Part shown: in pieces, positions 8,785 to 18,759 of the stretch | Layout: every line of letters starts with the position of its first letter | Numbering within the stretch: the stretch's first letter is position 1 | Source: Winogradskyella sp. PG-2 | Lineage (GTDB): Bacteria; Bacteroidota; Bacteroidia; Flavobacteriales; Flavobacteriaceae | Direction of reading: 5' to 3' | Assembly (NCBI RefSeq): GCF_000828715.1 | Contig: NZ_AP014583.1 | Location: forward strand, 2,788,001-2,852,000 | Length of the DNA: 64,000 nt | Position numbers and translations under genes: made by a program | Notes under the pieces: generated by a model | Database searches by the model: none | What the model was told of the DNA's origin: nothing | Seen by the model: the letters and a program-made list of their open reading frames with translations, nothing else

Positions 8785-10575
8785 TTAAGGTCTATAAATT
8801 TTCTCATATAGATCCTTATAGATATCTTTTATAATTGCCCGCTTCATTTTCATAGTGGGAGTAAGGTGACCACCATCAATAGACCAGACATCTGGTGTGA
8901 GTTCAAAACGTTTAATTTGTTCCCATTTACCAAAATGCTTATTATACTTATCTATTTCTTTTTGAATGCGTTTAACTACAATTTCAGAATTAGAAATTTC
9001 AGCTTCAGATAGTCCAATATCATGTTCTTTAAGTTCTATCCAATCTCTCACAAATTCAAAATTAGGTTGTATTAAAGCTGCTGGCATTTTTTCTCCTTCA
9101 CCAACAACCATAATTTGTTCAATGAAAAGCGATTGTTTCATATCATTCTCTAGCAATGGAGGGATTACATATTTCCCACCAGAGGTTTTAAACATTTCTT
9201 TTTTACGACCTGTAATTTTTAAAAACCCATCTTCATCAATCGCTCCTTTATCACCAGTATGAAAATAATCACCAGTCATTACACTGGCAGTTTTCTCAGG
9301 ATCTTTATAATAACCCATCATTACATTTGGACCCTTTATTAGAAGTTCTCCGTCTTCCGCTATCTTAACCTCTACATTTTTAATTGGCTTACCAACAGTT
9401 CCAATTTTATAATGATTATCCCTGTACATTCCAACAGATACTACTGGTGATGTTTCAGTTAAACCATAACCTTCCATAACTTTCATTTTAGCGGCACCAA
9501 AAACCCTTGCAAGTCTTGGTTGTAAAGCAGCACTGCCTGAAACCATTGTGTTTAGTTCACCACCTAGTGCTTCTCTCCATTTACTAAAGATTAATTTATT
9601 TGCAATTTTTAGTTTAAATTCATAAAAAGCTCCATTAGCTCCATAAGGCTCCCATTGCTCGCCTAATCTCACAGCCCAAAAGAATAATCCTTTTTTTAAG
9701 CCTGTAAGTTCTTCACCTTTCAGCATGATTTTATCGAAAACTTTTTCTAGTAACCGCGGTACTACACTCATCAGATTTGGATGAACCTCTTTGGCATTAT
9801 CACCAATTTTATCTAAAGCTTCTGCAAAATATATCGATGTTCCAGAATGCTGATAAACATAAATTAAGACCCGTTCAAAGATATGGCATATGGGTAAAAA
9901 ACTGAGAACTTTCGTTTTACCTGTTGCAGGTAATGGCACTCTAGTTGAACTGTCCAAAGCATTGCTAGTAATATTTTTATGAGATAGCATTACTCCTTTA
10001 GGACGTCCTGTGGTTCCTGATGTATATATTATAGTCGCCAGATCTTCAGGTTTAACTGCATTTTTGCGTGCTTCTACATCTTCTTGATTACTTTTGTCTT
10101 TTCCAAGTTCAAAAAGTTCTGAATAATGCTTACAGCCTTCTATTCTATCGAAAGAATAAACTTGTTTCAATTTTGTATTTTTTTGAACCTTACGTACTTT
10201 TTCTAAAACTTCTTCATCTGAAACAAAGCAATAAATAGATTCGCTATGATTTAATACATATTCATAATCTTCAGCACAAATAGTAGGATAAATAGGTATA
10301 TTTTGAGCACCTGTTTGCAATATCCCAATATCCATAATATTCCATTCAGTTCTATTTGTCGATGAGATAAGAGCTATTTTATCATTTTTATTTATACCAA
10401 GATTTAATAATGCACGACTAATTGCATTTGATTTATCCACATATTCTTGAGTAGATATTGGTGTCCAAACCCCATTATACTTTGTTACCAAGGCTTCTGG
10501 GTTTGGTTTATGCTTTAATTGGTAATAAGGAAAGTCAAAAAGGCGAGTAACATCTGTCATAATTCTTGTCGGCAA
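8785..10575 (-). CDS. Long-chain acyl-CoA synthetase (AMP-forming)
   Basis: A 596-residue ANL-superfamily enzyme that activates long-chain fatty acids to acyl-CoA with ATP. The phosphate-binding loop IIYTSGTTGRPKGVMLSH is at about 182-199. The A5 motif is GYGLTETSP, and the A7/A8 region reads YFHTGDKGAIDEDGFLKITGRKKEMFKTSGGKY in part, ending at the hinge. The catalytic lysine region near the C-terminus is HLTPTMKMKR. Length and motifs match the FadD/Faa1-like class common in Bacteroidota. It stands beside the beta-oxidation operon on the same strand but has its own upstream region, so it likely supplies that pathway's substrates. Confidence 0.92.
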   Translation of the reverse strand: MPTRIMTDVTRLFDFPYYQLKHKPNPEALVTKYNGVWTPISTQEYVDKSNAISRALLNLGINKNDKIALISSTNRTEWNIMDIGILQTGAQNIPIYPTICAEDYEYVLNHSESIYCFVSDEEVLEKVRKVQKNTKLKQVYSFDRIEGCKHYSELFELGKDKSNQEDVEARKNAVKPEDLATIIYTSGTTGRPKGVMLSHKNITSNALDSSTRVPLPATGKTKVLSFLPICHIFERVLIYVYQHSGTSIYFAEALDKIGDNAKEVHPNLMSVVPRLLEKVFDKIMLKGEELTGLKKGLFFWAVRLGEQWEPYGANGAFYEFKLKIANKLIFSKWREALGGELNTMVSGSAALQPRLARVFGAAKMKVMEGYGLTETSPVVSVGMYRDNHYKIGTVGKPIKNVEVKIAEDGELLIKGPNVMMGYYKDPEKTASVMTGDYFHTGDKGAIDEDGFLKITGRKKEMFKTSGGKYVIPPLLENDMKQSLFIEQIMVVGEGEKMPAALIQPNFEFVRDWIELKEHDIGLSEAEISNSEIVVKRIQKEIDKYNKHFGKWEQIKRFELTPDVWSIDGGHLTPTMKMKRAIIKDIYKDLYEKIYRP

Positions 10576-10660
10576 AAGTTAATAGGGTTTTTGCGAAAAT
10601 AATAAAATTACACCATGTATTACAAATATTGTGTAAAGTCAAGTGGTGATTTTTTAAAAT

Positions 10661-13600
10661 TTAGCAATTTTCAATCCAAATTCTTGCGTTTACAAAAGCC
10701 TCTAACCATGGAGATACTTCATCATTTCTGCCTTGTGGATAATTAGCCCAATTCCATTGAAAAGTAGATCGTTCTATGTGAGGCATTGTTACTAAATGAC
10801 GCCCAGTTTTATCACATAACATTGCTGTATTAAAAACTGATCCATTAGGATTATGAGGATAACCTTCGTAGCTATATTTAGCGACAATATCATATTTATT
10901 CTCTGCATAAGGTAAATCAAATTTACCTTCACCATGCGAAATCCAAACACCTAATGTAGAACCTTCTAAAGTAGATAACATTACAGAATTGTTTTTCTGA
11001 ATTTTTACAGATGTAAATGCACTTTCATGTTTTTGAGAATCATTGTGAATCATTTTACCATGAATCTCATGGTCTGGATTAATAAGGTCTAATTCCATCC
11101 ACAACTGACAACCGTTGCAAATACCAACAGATAATGTATCTCCTCTTTTAAAGAAGTTATTTATTACTTTATTTGCCTTTTCGTTGTATTTAATTGCACC
11201 AGCCCAACCTTTAGCAGAACCTAAAACATCCGAATTACTAAAGCCTCCTACAGCACCTAAAAATTGAATATCCTCTAAAGTTTCACGACCAGATATTAAA
11301 TCTGTCATATGAACATCCTTAACGTCAAAACCTGCTAAGTACATAGCATTTGCCATTTCCCGTTCTGAGTTACTTCCTTTTTCTCTTAAGATTGCTGCTT
11401 TTGGTCGTGAGGCATTAATCTTAGGTAATTTACCTGTAAAATGCTCTGGGAATTTATAGTCTAAAGCTTGATTTTTAAAGTTGTCAAAACGAGCATTAGC
11501 TAAGCCGTTTGCTGTTTGTTTACGATCGAGTAGATGAGACGTTTTATACCACATATCCCTTAATCTCGAAACTGTCATTGTAAACACTTGGTTACCATTA
11601 ATAATGCCTAAAACATCAGAATCTGTAACATGTCCTATTTTATGGAAATCAATATTAGCGTTATATAATTCTGATTCAATAGAGTCATCAACAGATTGGA
11701 TTACAATACCTGCGTTTTCAGCAAATAAAACTTTGAAAGCATCTTTTTCACCAATATTAGTTATATCGAGTTCTGCACCTAAATTATTATCTGCAAAACA
11801 CAGTTCTAAAAGTGTTGTGATTAACCCACCCGATGCTACATCATGACCAGCAACAATCTGGTTATTTTTTATCAGTGCTTGTATCGTATTAAACACGCTT
11901 TTTACATAATTTGCACTTTTTACAGATGGCGTCGTATTCCCAATTTTATTATTAATCTGTGCAAAAGAACTTCCACCTAACTCGAACGAGTCTTGTGATA
12001 TATTTATATAATAAATAGCGCCTTTATTTTTCTGAAAAACGGGTTCAACAACATTGGTAATGTCATTACAATTTGCAGCGGCTGAGATAATTACAGTACC
12101 TGGTGAAATAACATCTCCATCGGGATACTTTTGCTTCATTGACAAAGAGTCCTTTCCTGTTGGTACATTAATACCAAGATCAATTGAAAACTCTGAAATT
12201 GCTTTTACGGCCTCATAGAGTCTTGCATCTTCACCTTCATTTTTACATGGCCACATCCAATTTGCAGATAATGACACACTTTTTAAACCATCTTTAAGTG
12301 GTGCCCAAATCATATTTGTTAAGGCTTCGGTAATTGAATTTCTACTTCCAGCTACAGGATTAATTAATCCTGAAATAGGAGAGTGTCCAATAGAAGTAGC
12401 TATACCTTCTTTGCCTTTAAAATCTAGAGCCATTACGCCAACGTTATTTAAGGGTATTTGTAATCGGCCAACACATTGTTGTTTAGCTACTTTACCACCA
12501 ACACAACGGTCTACTTTATTCGTTAGCCAATCTTTACAAGCTACAGCTTCGAGTTGCAAAACTTGATCTAAATAATCGTAAAAGTTATCTGTGTTATATG
12601 TAATTCCTGAATAATGTTTGTTTAAAGTAAAATCAGTCATTATAGTTTTTGGAGAGCTACCAAACATGTCTTCTAAAGCCAAATCCATTGGTTTATCTCC
12701 ACTAGTTTTTGATTCAAACGTAAAACGATGTTTACCAGTTACATCTCCAACATCATAAATTGGGGAACGTTCTCTATCTGAGATTTTATGTAACGTCTCT
12801 AAGTGCTTATTAGCAATAACTAATCCCATACGTTCTTGAGATTCATTACCAATAATTTCTTTGGAAGATAATGTTGGATCTCCAACTGGGAGTTTGTCTA
12901 AATTAATATGTCCACCAGTATTTTCAACTAATTCTGAAAGGCAATTTAAGTGACCGCCAGCTCCGTGATCGTGAATAGAAACAATAAAGTTTTCTTCACT
13001 TTCTACCATACCGCGTACAGCATTTGCAGCACGTTTTTGCATTTCTGGGTTAGAACGCTGTACAGCATTTAATTCGATGCCAGAATCAAATGCTCCTGTA
13101 TCTGCGGAAGATACTGCTGCTCCTCCCATACCAATACGATAGTTGTCACCTCCAAGAATTACAATTTTATCACCTTCTTGTGGTACATCTTTCAAAGCTT
13201 GTTCTGCTTTTCCGTAACCAATTCCGCCAGCTTGCATTATAACTTTGTCGTAACCGATCTTGTTATTTTGTTCCTGATGCTCAAAAGTTAAAACAGAACC
13301 ACAAATTAAAGGCTGACCAAATTTGTTTCCAAAATCAGAAGCTCCATTACTGGCTTTAATTAATATATCCATTGGTGTTTGGTATAACCATTTGCGTTCA
13401 GGAAATGCTTTTTCCCACGGACGTTCATCATTAAGCCTGGAGTATGATGTCATGTAAACGGCAGTACCAGCTAAAGGTAAAGATCCTTTACCACCAGCAA
13501 GCCTGTCTCTAATTTCTCCTCCAGATCCTGTTGCAGCGCCATTAAAAGGCTCAACAGTAGTTGGGAAATTATGAGTTTCTGCTTTTAAAGAAATAACAGA

Positions 13601-14317
13601 TTCAAAATCCTTAGTTGTATAGTAATCTGGAATATCAGCTCGACTTGGTGCAAATTGTTCTACAATAGGCCCTTTTATAAAGGCAACATTATCTTTGTAT
13701 GCTGAAACAATATCATTAGGATTTTGTTTCGAGGTTTCTTTTATGAGTTTGAATAATGATCTTTCTTTTTCTTCGCCATCAATTACAAATGTGCCATTAA
13801 ATATTTTGTGACGACAGTGTTCTGAATTTACTTGTGAAAATCCAAAGACTTCAGAGTCTGTTAATGGTCTTTCTATTTTCTTTGAAACTCCTTCTAAATA
13901 TGCAACTTCTTCATCACTTAAAGATAGACCTTCTTGTTGATTATATGCTGAAATGTCTTCAATGTTTTGAATAGCTTCAGGCTCTATGTCAATTGTAAAT
14001 ATGTTTTGATTTAAACTTTTAAATTTTTCTGAAATCATCGGATCATAACCATTGAAATCTTTATTTATTGAAATAAATTCTTCAATTCTAAGAATATCAG
14101 AAACACCCATGTTTTGTGTAATCTCAACAGCGTTGGTGCTCCAAGGAGTAATCATTGCAGCTCTAGGTCCAACAAAAAAAGCATCGAGTGATGCTTGTTC
14201 TATTTTGGGTTGGTCTCCAAATAACCATGTCAGTTTTGAAATGGTTTCAGTTGATAATTCTTTTGTGGCTTGAACAGCAAAGACTTTGCTATTTTGGTTT
14301 CCAAAGAAATGAATCAT
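10661..14317 (-). CDS. purL: Phosphoribosylformylglycinamidine synthase, single-chain type
   Basis: A 1218-residue FGAM synthase (purine synthesis step 4: FGAR, glutamine and ATP to FGAM). The N-terminal PurS-like part is followed by two AIRS-type synthase halves (SEHCRHKIFNG, LKAETHNFPTTVEPFNGAATGSGGEIRD in part, and later GGLITTLLELCFAD). The glutaminase domain is at the C-terminus, with GICNGCQ at about 1065-1071 supplying the nucleophile cysteine. The large fused form is usual in Flavobacteriia. A TAACTTTG -7 element lies at 14352-14359 on the minus strand. The gene is alone on its transcript. Confidence 0.96.
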   Translation of the reverse strand: MIHFFGNQNSKVFAVQATKELSTETISKLTWLFGDQPKIEQASLDAFFVGPRAAMITPWSTNAVEITQNMGVSDILRIEEFISINKDFNGYDPMISEKFKSLNQNIFTIDIEPEAIQNIEDISAYNQQEGLSLSDEEVAYLEGVSKKIERPLTDSEVFGFSQVNSEHCRHKIFNGTFVIDGEEKERSLFKLIKETSKQNPNDIVSAYKDNVAFIKGPIVEQFAPSRADIPDYYTTKDFESVISLKAETHNFPTTVEPFNGAATGSGGEIRDRLAGGKGSLPLAGTAVYMTSYSRLNDERPWEKAFPERKWLYQTPMDILIKASNGASDFGNKFGQPLICGSVLTFEHQEQNNKIGYDKVIMQAGGIGYGKAEQALKDVPQEGDKIVILGGDNYRIGMGGAAVSSADTGAFDSGIELNAVQRSNPEMQKRAANAVRGMVESEENFIVSIHDHGAGGHLNCLSELVENTGGHINLDKLPVGDPTLSSKEIIGNESQERMGLVIANKHLETLHKISDRERSPIYDVGDVTGKHRFTFESKTSGDKPMDLALEDMFGSSPKTIMTDFTLNKHYSGITYNTDNFYDYLDQVLQLEAVACKDWLTNKVDRCVGGKVAKQQCVGRLQIPLNNVGVMALDFKGKEGIATSIGHSPISGLINPVAGSRNSITEALTNMIWAPLKDGLKSVSLSANWMWPCKNEGEDARLYEAVKAISEFSIDLGINVPTGKDSLSMKQKYPDGDVISPGTVIISAAANCNDITNVVEPVFQKNKGAIYYINISQDSFELGGSSFAQINNKIGNTTPSVKSANYVKSVFNTIQALIKNNQIVAGHDVASGGLITTLLELCFADNNLGAELDITNIGEKDAFKVLFAENAGIVIQSVDDSIESELYNANIDFHKIGHVTDSDVLGIINGNQVFTMTVSRLRDMWYKTSHLLDRKQTANGLANARFDNFKNQALDYKFPEHFTGKLPKINASRPKAAILREKGSNSEREMANAMYLAGFDVKDVHMTDLISGRETLEDIQFLGAVGGFSNSDVLGSAKGWAGAIKYNEKANKVINNFFKRGDTLSVGICNGCQLWMELDLINPDHEIHGKMIHNDSQKHESAFTSVKIQKNNSVMLSTLEGSTLGVWISHGEGKFDLPYAENKYDIVAKYSYEGYPHNPNGSVFNTAMLCDKTGRHLVTMPHIERSTFQWNWANYPQGRNDEVSPWLEAFVNARIWIENC

Positions 14318-14351
14318 TTATGTATTGTATTTGATATGAAAAATAAAAACA

Positions 14352-14359
14352 CAAAGTTA
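14352..14359 (-). promoter_or_regulatory. -7 promoter element of purL
   Basis: Reads TAACTTTG on the minus strand, matching TANNTTTG, 35 nt upstream of the purL ATG. I see no clear TTG at the -33 position, so support rests on the -7 box alone. Confidence 0.45.
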
Positions 14360-14428
14360 ATTCATTTTAAGATATTCTGTCTATTTAATTATATTTCTAA
14401 TTACGAAGTATTCAACAAGTTTTAAACA

Positions 14429-14459
14429 AAAAAAAGCAACTTGAAAAAGCTGCTTTTTT
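14429..14459 (-). terminator. Rho-independent terminator of the endonuclease gene
   Basis: AAAAAAGCA pairs with TGCTTTTTT, and an inner CTT/AAG pair closes a GAAA loop. It begins just past the stop codon of the minus-strand nuclease gene at 14462 and separates it from purL. Confidence 0.8.
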
Positions 14460-14461
14460 AA

Positions 14462-15529
14462 TTATTGAACTATAAGTCGCTTTGTCTCTGTATTACCTTT
14501 TTGCATAAACTTAAAAATATACATTCCTGTTTTTAGTGAACTTATATCTAAACCCATGGATGTATTTATTTTTCTAACGAAAACACGTTTACCCAATACG
14601 TCGTATATCTCTATTCTAGTTTCAAGACCATTAGAGATAGAAATATTAACGCTATCCTTTGCTGGGTTTGGTGAAATACTAAAGGTGGATTCGAGTTCAA
14701 ATTCGTCAGTACTTAAAATTCCCCAAGTATCTTCTGGCTCAGCAGTTCCACCCCAAATTATTTTTGCTAAATAAGGATTATCAACAAAAGGGTTACGATT
14801 ACCATAAACTCCTTCAAGGTGATTATTTCTATTGTTTTCAACATCCGAAACTGGGTCGTCTGCGTTCCAGTCTAGGTATATTTGAAGCATATCTGTAAAA
14901 GGTTCAACAGCACCATTACCATTTAATGTTGGTAAACATCTATCTCCATATCTTACATACATATACATCATTGAACGTGCAACATCTCCTCGCCATTCGT
15001 CTCCAGGATACCAGTTACCGCTTCCTACATCTCCAGAAGTACCAGAACCAGCGGCAAATTTTTTGCTGCCTCTATTTCCATTTCGCTGTACGTCCGTTGG
15101 TCTTAAGTTATGAGGATCAGCAACTATACCAGTAAATGAATTGCTAGTAGAACCCATTCCTGGATTGGCATTAGATCTTGCAAAAACATGTTCTCTATTA
15201 TAATCGCAATTACTACCACCAAAATCATCTTTGTCTCTAATTCGTCTATCAGTTGAAGACGCACAATTTATATCTTCTACACTACCGTAAAGGAGAAGTA
15301 CATTGTCAGAGTTTGTAGGATCTAAATCCATTATTTTGAAATCATCTCTAACGTCACCATATGTGTAACTTGTATTAAAATTATTACTAACCTTAGTTTG
15401 TAGCGCATTGTACATGTTTTGGCCTGTAAGCGTAAAGTCTACATCATTCTCACCATTAGAATAATAGGCTTGTTGAGAATAACTTGACACCGATAATAAT
15501 AAAAATAGTATCGAATAAAATTGTTTCAT
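14462..15529 (-). CDS. Exported endonuclease I family nuclease with T9SS sorting domain
   Basis: A 355-residue protein. Residues 1-18 form a signal peptide. Residues about 30-270 match the endonuclease I (EndA-like) family, with the conserved active-site block NREHVFARS, then DPHNLRPTD and the RNGNRGSKKF segment. The tail, about residues 280-355, is a type IX secretion C-terminal domain (SISPNPAKDSVNI, IYDVLGKRVF, and final KTGMYIFKFMQKGN..KRLIVQ), so the enzyme is probably released or anchored outside the cell. A role in extracellular DNA digestion for nucleotides or phosphate is likely. It has its own terminator at 14429-14459. Confidence 0.93.
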   Translation of the reverse strand: MKQFYSILFLLLSVSSYSQQAYYSNGENDVDFTLTGQNMYNALQTKVSNNFNTSYTYGDVRDDFKIMDLDPTNSDNVLLLYGSVEDINCASSTDRRIRDKDDFGGSNCDYNREHVFARSNANPGMGSTSNSFTGIVADPHNLRPTDVQRNGNRGSKKFAAGSGTSGDVGSGNWYPGDEWRGDVARSMMYMYVRYGDRCLPTLNGNGAVEPFTDMLQIYLDWNADDPVSDVENNRNNHLEGVYGNRNPFVDNPYLAKIIWGGTAEPEDTWGILSTDEFELESTFSISPNPAKDSVNISISNGLETRIEIYDVLGKRVFVRKINTSMGLDISSLKTGMYIFKFMQKGNTETKRLIVQ

Positions 15530-15557
15530 AAAATAATATTTAAATCTAAAATTTGGG

Positions 15558-16769
15558 TTATTTCTTTTCTAATAATGCCATATAAAAGCCATCAAAGCCT
15601 GATTTATAGGCCAAGACTTTTTTGTCTTTTATAAAGGTAAATTCTTTTCCTGCTTCCGAAGTTAAGAATTTTTCTACTTGTTTTTGATTTTCGGATGGTA
15701 AAATTGAACAGGTTGCGTAAACCATCTTTCCACCAGATTTCACCATTTTTGAATATTGTTCTAAAACCTGTTGCTGTGTTTGTTTAATGCTTTCTACAAA
15801 CTCTGGTTGTAATTTCCATTTTGCATCAGGGTTTCGTCTTAAAACTCCCAAGCCAGAGCAAGGTGCGTCAATTAATAAACGATCAGCTTTACCATGTAGT
15901 TTTTTAATAGGTTTAGTTGAATCTATAACTTTCATTTCAATATTATGAACACTGTTTCTGCGTGCTCTAATTTTGAGTTTCTTCAATTTACTTTTGTAAA
16001 TATCCATAGCTATGATTTGACCTTTATTCTCCATAAGCGATGCCAAATGCAAGGTTTTACCACCTGCACCTGCACAAACATCTACAACTTTCATGCCCGA
16101 TTTTACATCTAAAAAGTCTGCAACTAATTGTGATGAAGCATCTTGTACTTCGAACCAACCATTTTTGAAAGCCTCTGTTCTAAAAACGTTTGAACGCTCA
16201 ACTAATTTTAAAGCAGAAGGATGGTGAGGTAAAAACTCTGTTTCAATATCTTCTGATTGTAACTTGAGTTGCAAATCTTTTTTAGTAGTTTTTAAAGTAT
16301 TTACTCTTAGAATAACATCAGCTTGCTCATTTTGCTTGGCGATTTCTTTTGTCCATTCAGCTTCACCTAATTCCTTAACTCCAAGTTCGTCCATCCAATC
16401 AGGAATCGATTCTTTATACTTCCTAATTTTAGAAAGTTCATCAAAGCGTCCTTTTATTTTTCTTGATGGTGTATCGTTAAAGTATTTCCAGTCTGGTAAT
16501 TTTATACCTTTAAGAGTCGCCCAAACCGCAAACAACCTCCAAAGATTATCTCTGTGATAAGGGGCTTTTACGTTTGCAATTTCTGCATATAATCTTTGAT
16601 AGCGAACAATACTATAAACCGTTTCAGCCACAAAGCCTCTGTCGCGACTTCCCCATCGCTTATCGCGTTTTAATAATTGCTGAATTACTTTATCTGCGTA
16701 TTCACCTTCATTAAAAATGAGGTGTAGTCCGTCAATTACGGCAAAGCATAAATTTCTGTGTAGTCGCAT
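15558..16769 (-). CDS. RsmB/RsmF-family rRNA (cytosine-5) methyltransferase
   Basis: A 403-residue SAM-dependent RNA m5C methyltransferase of the NOL1/NOP2/Sun family. The SAM-binding motif is VVDVCAGAGGKTLHLA at about 230-245. The two catalytic cysteines lie in DAPCSGLG (about 302) and YATCSILPSEN (about 352). The N-terminal helical region replaces the NusB-like domain of E. coli RsmB. The substrate is probably 16S rRNA, but the exact position cannot be read from the sequence. It starts at 16769, 20 nt after a clean -7 box. Confidence 0.9.
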   Translation of the reverse strand: MRLHRNLCFAVIDGLHLIFNEGEYADKVIQQLLKRDKRWGSRDRGFVAETVYSIVRYQRLYAEIANVKAPYHRDNLWRLFAVWATLKGIKLPDWKYFNDTPSRKIKGRFDELSKIRKYKESIPDWMDELGVKELGEAEWTKEIAKQNEQADVILRVNTLKTTKKDLQLKLQSEDIETEFLPHHPSALKLVERSNVFRTEAFKNGWFEVQDASSQLVADFLDVKSGMKVVDVCAGAGGKTLHLASLMENKGQIIAMDIYKSKLKKLKIRARRNSVHNIEMKVIDSTKPIKKLHGKADRLLIDAPCSGLGVLRRNPDAKWKLQPEFVESIKQTQQQVLEQYSKMVKSGGKMVYATCSILPSENQKQVEKFLTSEAGKEFTFIKDKKVLAYKSGFDGFYMALLEKK

Positions 16770-17198
16770 TTCAAAAAATATAAGCGTGCAAAGGTAAGCT
16801 AAAAGTTTAAAAGTGTGAGACTTTATTCAAAAGTGTTATCAATTAGATTTAATTGAATAGGCAAGTTTTTATCTAGATTATTTTGCTGCCAATGGATTTA
16901 GTAATTAAGATGCAAATATGGAAAGGTATGGTTGGTATATTTTAATCAACTTTTTTCTCAAATAACCTGTTTCGTGAGACTGTATGGTATTTACCAAATC
17001 TTCAGTTAAGTTTTCTTTTTAATTTTTTTAGATAAAGGGTTGGGTAGAATAAACCTTCCCACGTATTAATAGTAAATAGGTAAGGTGATTAAAGTTAAAC
17101 TGATTTATTTAAAGCTTTTAAATGTTTTAGTCTATCTGTAGACTTATAAAACTATGCGAAATAACATCTGAAAAATAGATAATTAATAAATAGCATTT
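16770..17198. other. Intergenic region, 429 bp, divergent promoters only
   Basis: This gap lies between the divergent methyltransferase and sigma-factor genes. It holds the methyltransferase -7 box (16789-16796) and a weak stem (GTTGGT at 16931 with ATCAAC at 16945, then six T) that might be a terminator on the plus strand without an evident gene before it. Apart from these I see no coding or RNA gene. Confidence 0.45.
16789..16796 (-). promoter_or_regulatory. -7 promoter element of the rRNA methyltransferase gene
   Basis: Reads TACCTTTG on the minus strand, a consensus Bacteroidota -7 box, 20 nt upstream of the start codon. Confidence 0.55.
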
Positions 17199-17777
17199 TT
17201 GACAGAAATTGAATTTATAGAAGAATTAAAACAAAAAAGCACAATGGCTTTCAGTAAGTTGTTAGATGATTTTCAGCAAAAAGTTTTTAGCACTTGTATT
17301 TCTTTTTTGCCTAACAAGGAAGATGCTGAGGATATCGCTCAAGAAGTTTTTATTGAGGTTTTTAATTCTATTGATAAGTTTAGAGGGAACTCAAAGCTCT
17401 CAACATGGATTTATAGAATAACAACTAATAAATGTTTAGAGTTTATTAGAAAGAAGAATACAAAAAAGCGCTTTGCTTTTTTACAATCTATTTCTGGGAC
17501 TGCTATTCCCTTTGACAAGACTAATTATTTTACTGAAATAAATCATCCCGGAATTCAATTAGAAAATAAAGAACTAAATATAACCTTGTTTAAAGCTATT
17601 AATAGTTTGCCAGAGAGCCAGCGCGTTGTGTTTACATTGCATAAAGTCGATGGAAAGAGTTATCAAGAAATTACAGAGATTACTGACCGTAGTTTATCAT
17701 CTGTAGAATTTGTAATGTTCAGAGCTAAGAAGAATTTACAGAACAAACTAGAATATTATTACAAAAATGAACATTAG
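17199..17777 (+). CDS. ECF-type RNA polymerase sigma factor (cassette 1)
   Basis: A 192-residue sigma-70 family protein of the extracytoplasmic-function type. Region 2 runs about 10-85 (NKEDAEDIAQEVFIEVFNSI, LSTWIYRITTNKCLEFIR). Region 4 runs about 135-185 (LPESQRVVFTLHKVDGKSYQEI then a recognition helix with LSSVEFVMFRAKK). The start is the TTG at 17199. No closer ATG keeps region 2 whole. It heads an ECF / membrane anti-sigma / Spy-like cassette, so it probably controls envelope genes, likely including its own operon and the nearby metal-related genes. Confidence 0.9.
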   Translation: MTEIEFIEELKQKSTMAFSKLLDDFQQKVFSTCISFLPNKEDAEDIAQEVFIEVFNSIDKFRGNSKLSTWIYRITTNKCLEFIRKKNTKKRFAFLQSISGTAIPFDKTNYFTEINHPGIQLENKELNITLFKAINSLPESQRVVFTLHKVDGKSYQEITEITDRSLSSVEFVMFRAKKNLQNKLEYYYKNEH

Positions 17778-17816
17778 CGCAAGTCTTTATAAACTATAGC
17801 ATCTAAATCAATAATT

Positions 17817-18125
17817 ATGAAAACTAATATTAATATAAAAGTGCAGGAGACTTTAAATTCAGTAGAGTCTATAGCCAAAGTGGAAGTTTCTCCTTTTTTT
17901 AAGGAGAATGTGATGTATCAAATTAGAAATACATCTGAAGAGATACAAAATACAACTTGGTATTGGTTTACTCCAAAATTACAATTGGCTACTTTATTTT
18001 GTGTGATTGTTTTAAATATTATCGCATTCAGTAATTTCAAAACAACAACTTATGACGATAAAGTTGATAGTTTTGCTGAATCTTATGGATTGAGTACTAG
18101 AGCTGTATCTATTATTTTAAATTGA
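17817..18125 (+). CDS. Probable membrane anti-sigma factor
   Basis: A 102-residue protein with a cytoplasmic N-terminal half of about 50 residues, one membrane span at about 55-71 and a short outer tail. It lies 39 nt after an ECF sigma gene and overlaps the next gene by 4 nt, the usual setting for a small anti-sigma factor. It lacks the zinc-binding HxxxCxxC motif of ZAS-type anti-sigma factors, so the assignment rests on topology and position. Confidence 0.7.
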   Translation: MKTNINIKVQETLNSVESIAKVEVSPFFKENVMYQIRNTSEEIQNTTWYWFTPKLQLATLFCVIVLNIIAFSNFKTTTYDDKVDSFAESYGLSTRAVSIILN

Positions 18126-18631
18126 TTATGAAAAGAAATACAATTCTCTATATTTTACTAGTTTTTTTACTTGTTGTTAATGGATTTTTCTTGTTTAATT
18201 ACATTGGGAAAGAAAATGGTAATCGATTAAAAGAACCAAGAAGAAATAAAGATTTTATTAAAAAAGAACTTGGTTTTAATGCTTCGCAATTAGAACAATT
18301 TAAGGATAAAAGTAAAGGGCATGAAAATACAATGATGCGGTTATCAGATGATATTAGAATGTTAAAAGACCAATTGTTTGATAAAATTGCTGATGCCTCA
18401 GTAGAAGAGATCACAATAGATTCTTTATCGTCTTTAATTTGTGAAAAAGAAACTGAAAAGGAAAAAGAAATTTTTTATCATTTTAAAATGATTCAAGACA
18501 TATTTGATAATACTCAAAAAGAAAAGTTTAAAAGTATATTAAAGGATGCATTGCGCAGAGGAGATAAAGGAAATAGACCACGTCCTCCTAATAGATCAGA
18601 GAGGTATAGACCACCACCAAAGCACAACTAA
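18122..18631 (+). CDS. Spy/CpxP-like periplasmic stress protein, membrane-anchored
   Basis: A 169-residue protein with an N-terminal hydrophobic anchor (residues about 8-27) and a long helical domain outside the membrane (LGFNASQLEQFKDKSKGHEN, later FDNTQKEKFKSILKDAL). This LxxxQ pattern repeated in two helices is that of periplasmic heavy-metal sensors of the CpxP/CnrX/Spy fold. The tail is Pro- and Arg-rich. It overlaps the anti-sigma gene by 4 nt and likely signals through it, as CnrX does with CnrY. That pairing is an inference. Confidence 0.75.
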   Translation: MIMKRNTILYILLVFLLVVNGFFLFNYIGKENGNRLKEPRRNKDFIKKELGFNASQLEQFKDKSKGHENTMMRLSDDIRMLKDQLFDKIADASVEEITIDSLSSLICEKETEKEKEIFYHFKMIQDIFDNTQKEKFKSILKDALRRGDKGNRPRPPNRSERYRPPPKHN

Positions 18632-18639
18632 AGTATTAA

Positions 18640-18686
18640 AAAGTATGCAAGACCTTTAATTTATTTAAGGTCTTTTTTTATACTTT
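18640..18686 (+). terminator. Rho-independent terminator of ECF cassette 1
   Basis: AAGACCTT pairs with AAGGTCTT and is followed by seven T. Outer arms AAAGTAT and ATACTTT extend the stem. It lies just past the Spy-like gene. Confidence 0.85.
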
Positions 18687-18759
18687 AATTAACACTTTTG
18701 GCCACAAGTTATTTAATAATAAAGCATCTAAATGCATATAACATTAAAAAATAGATGAG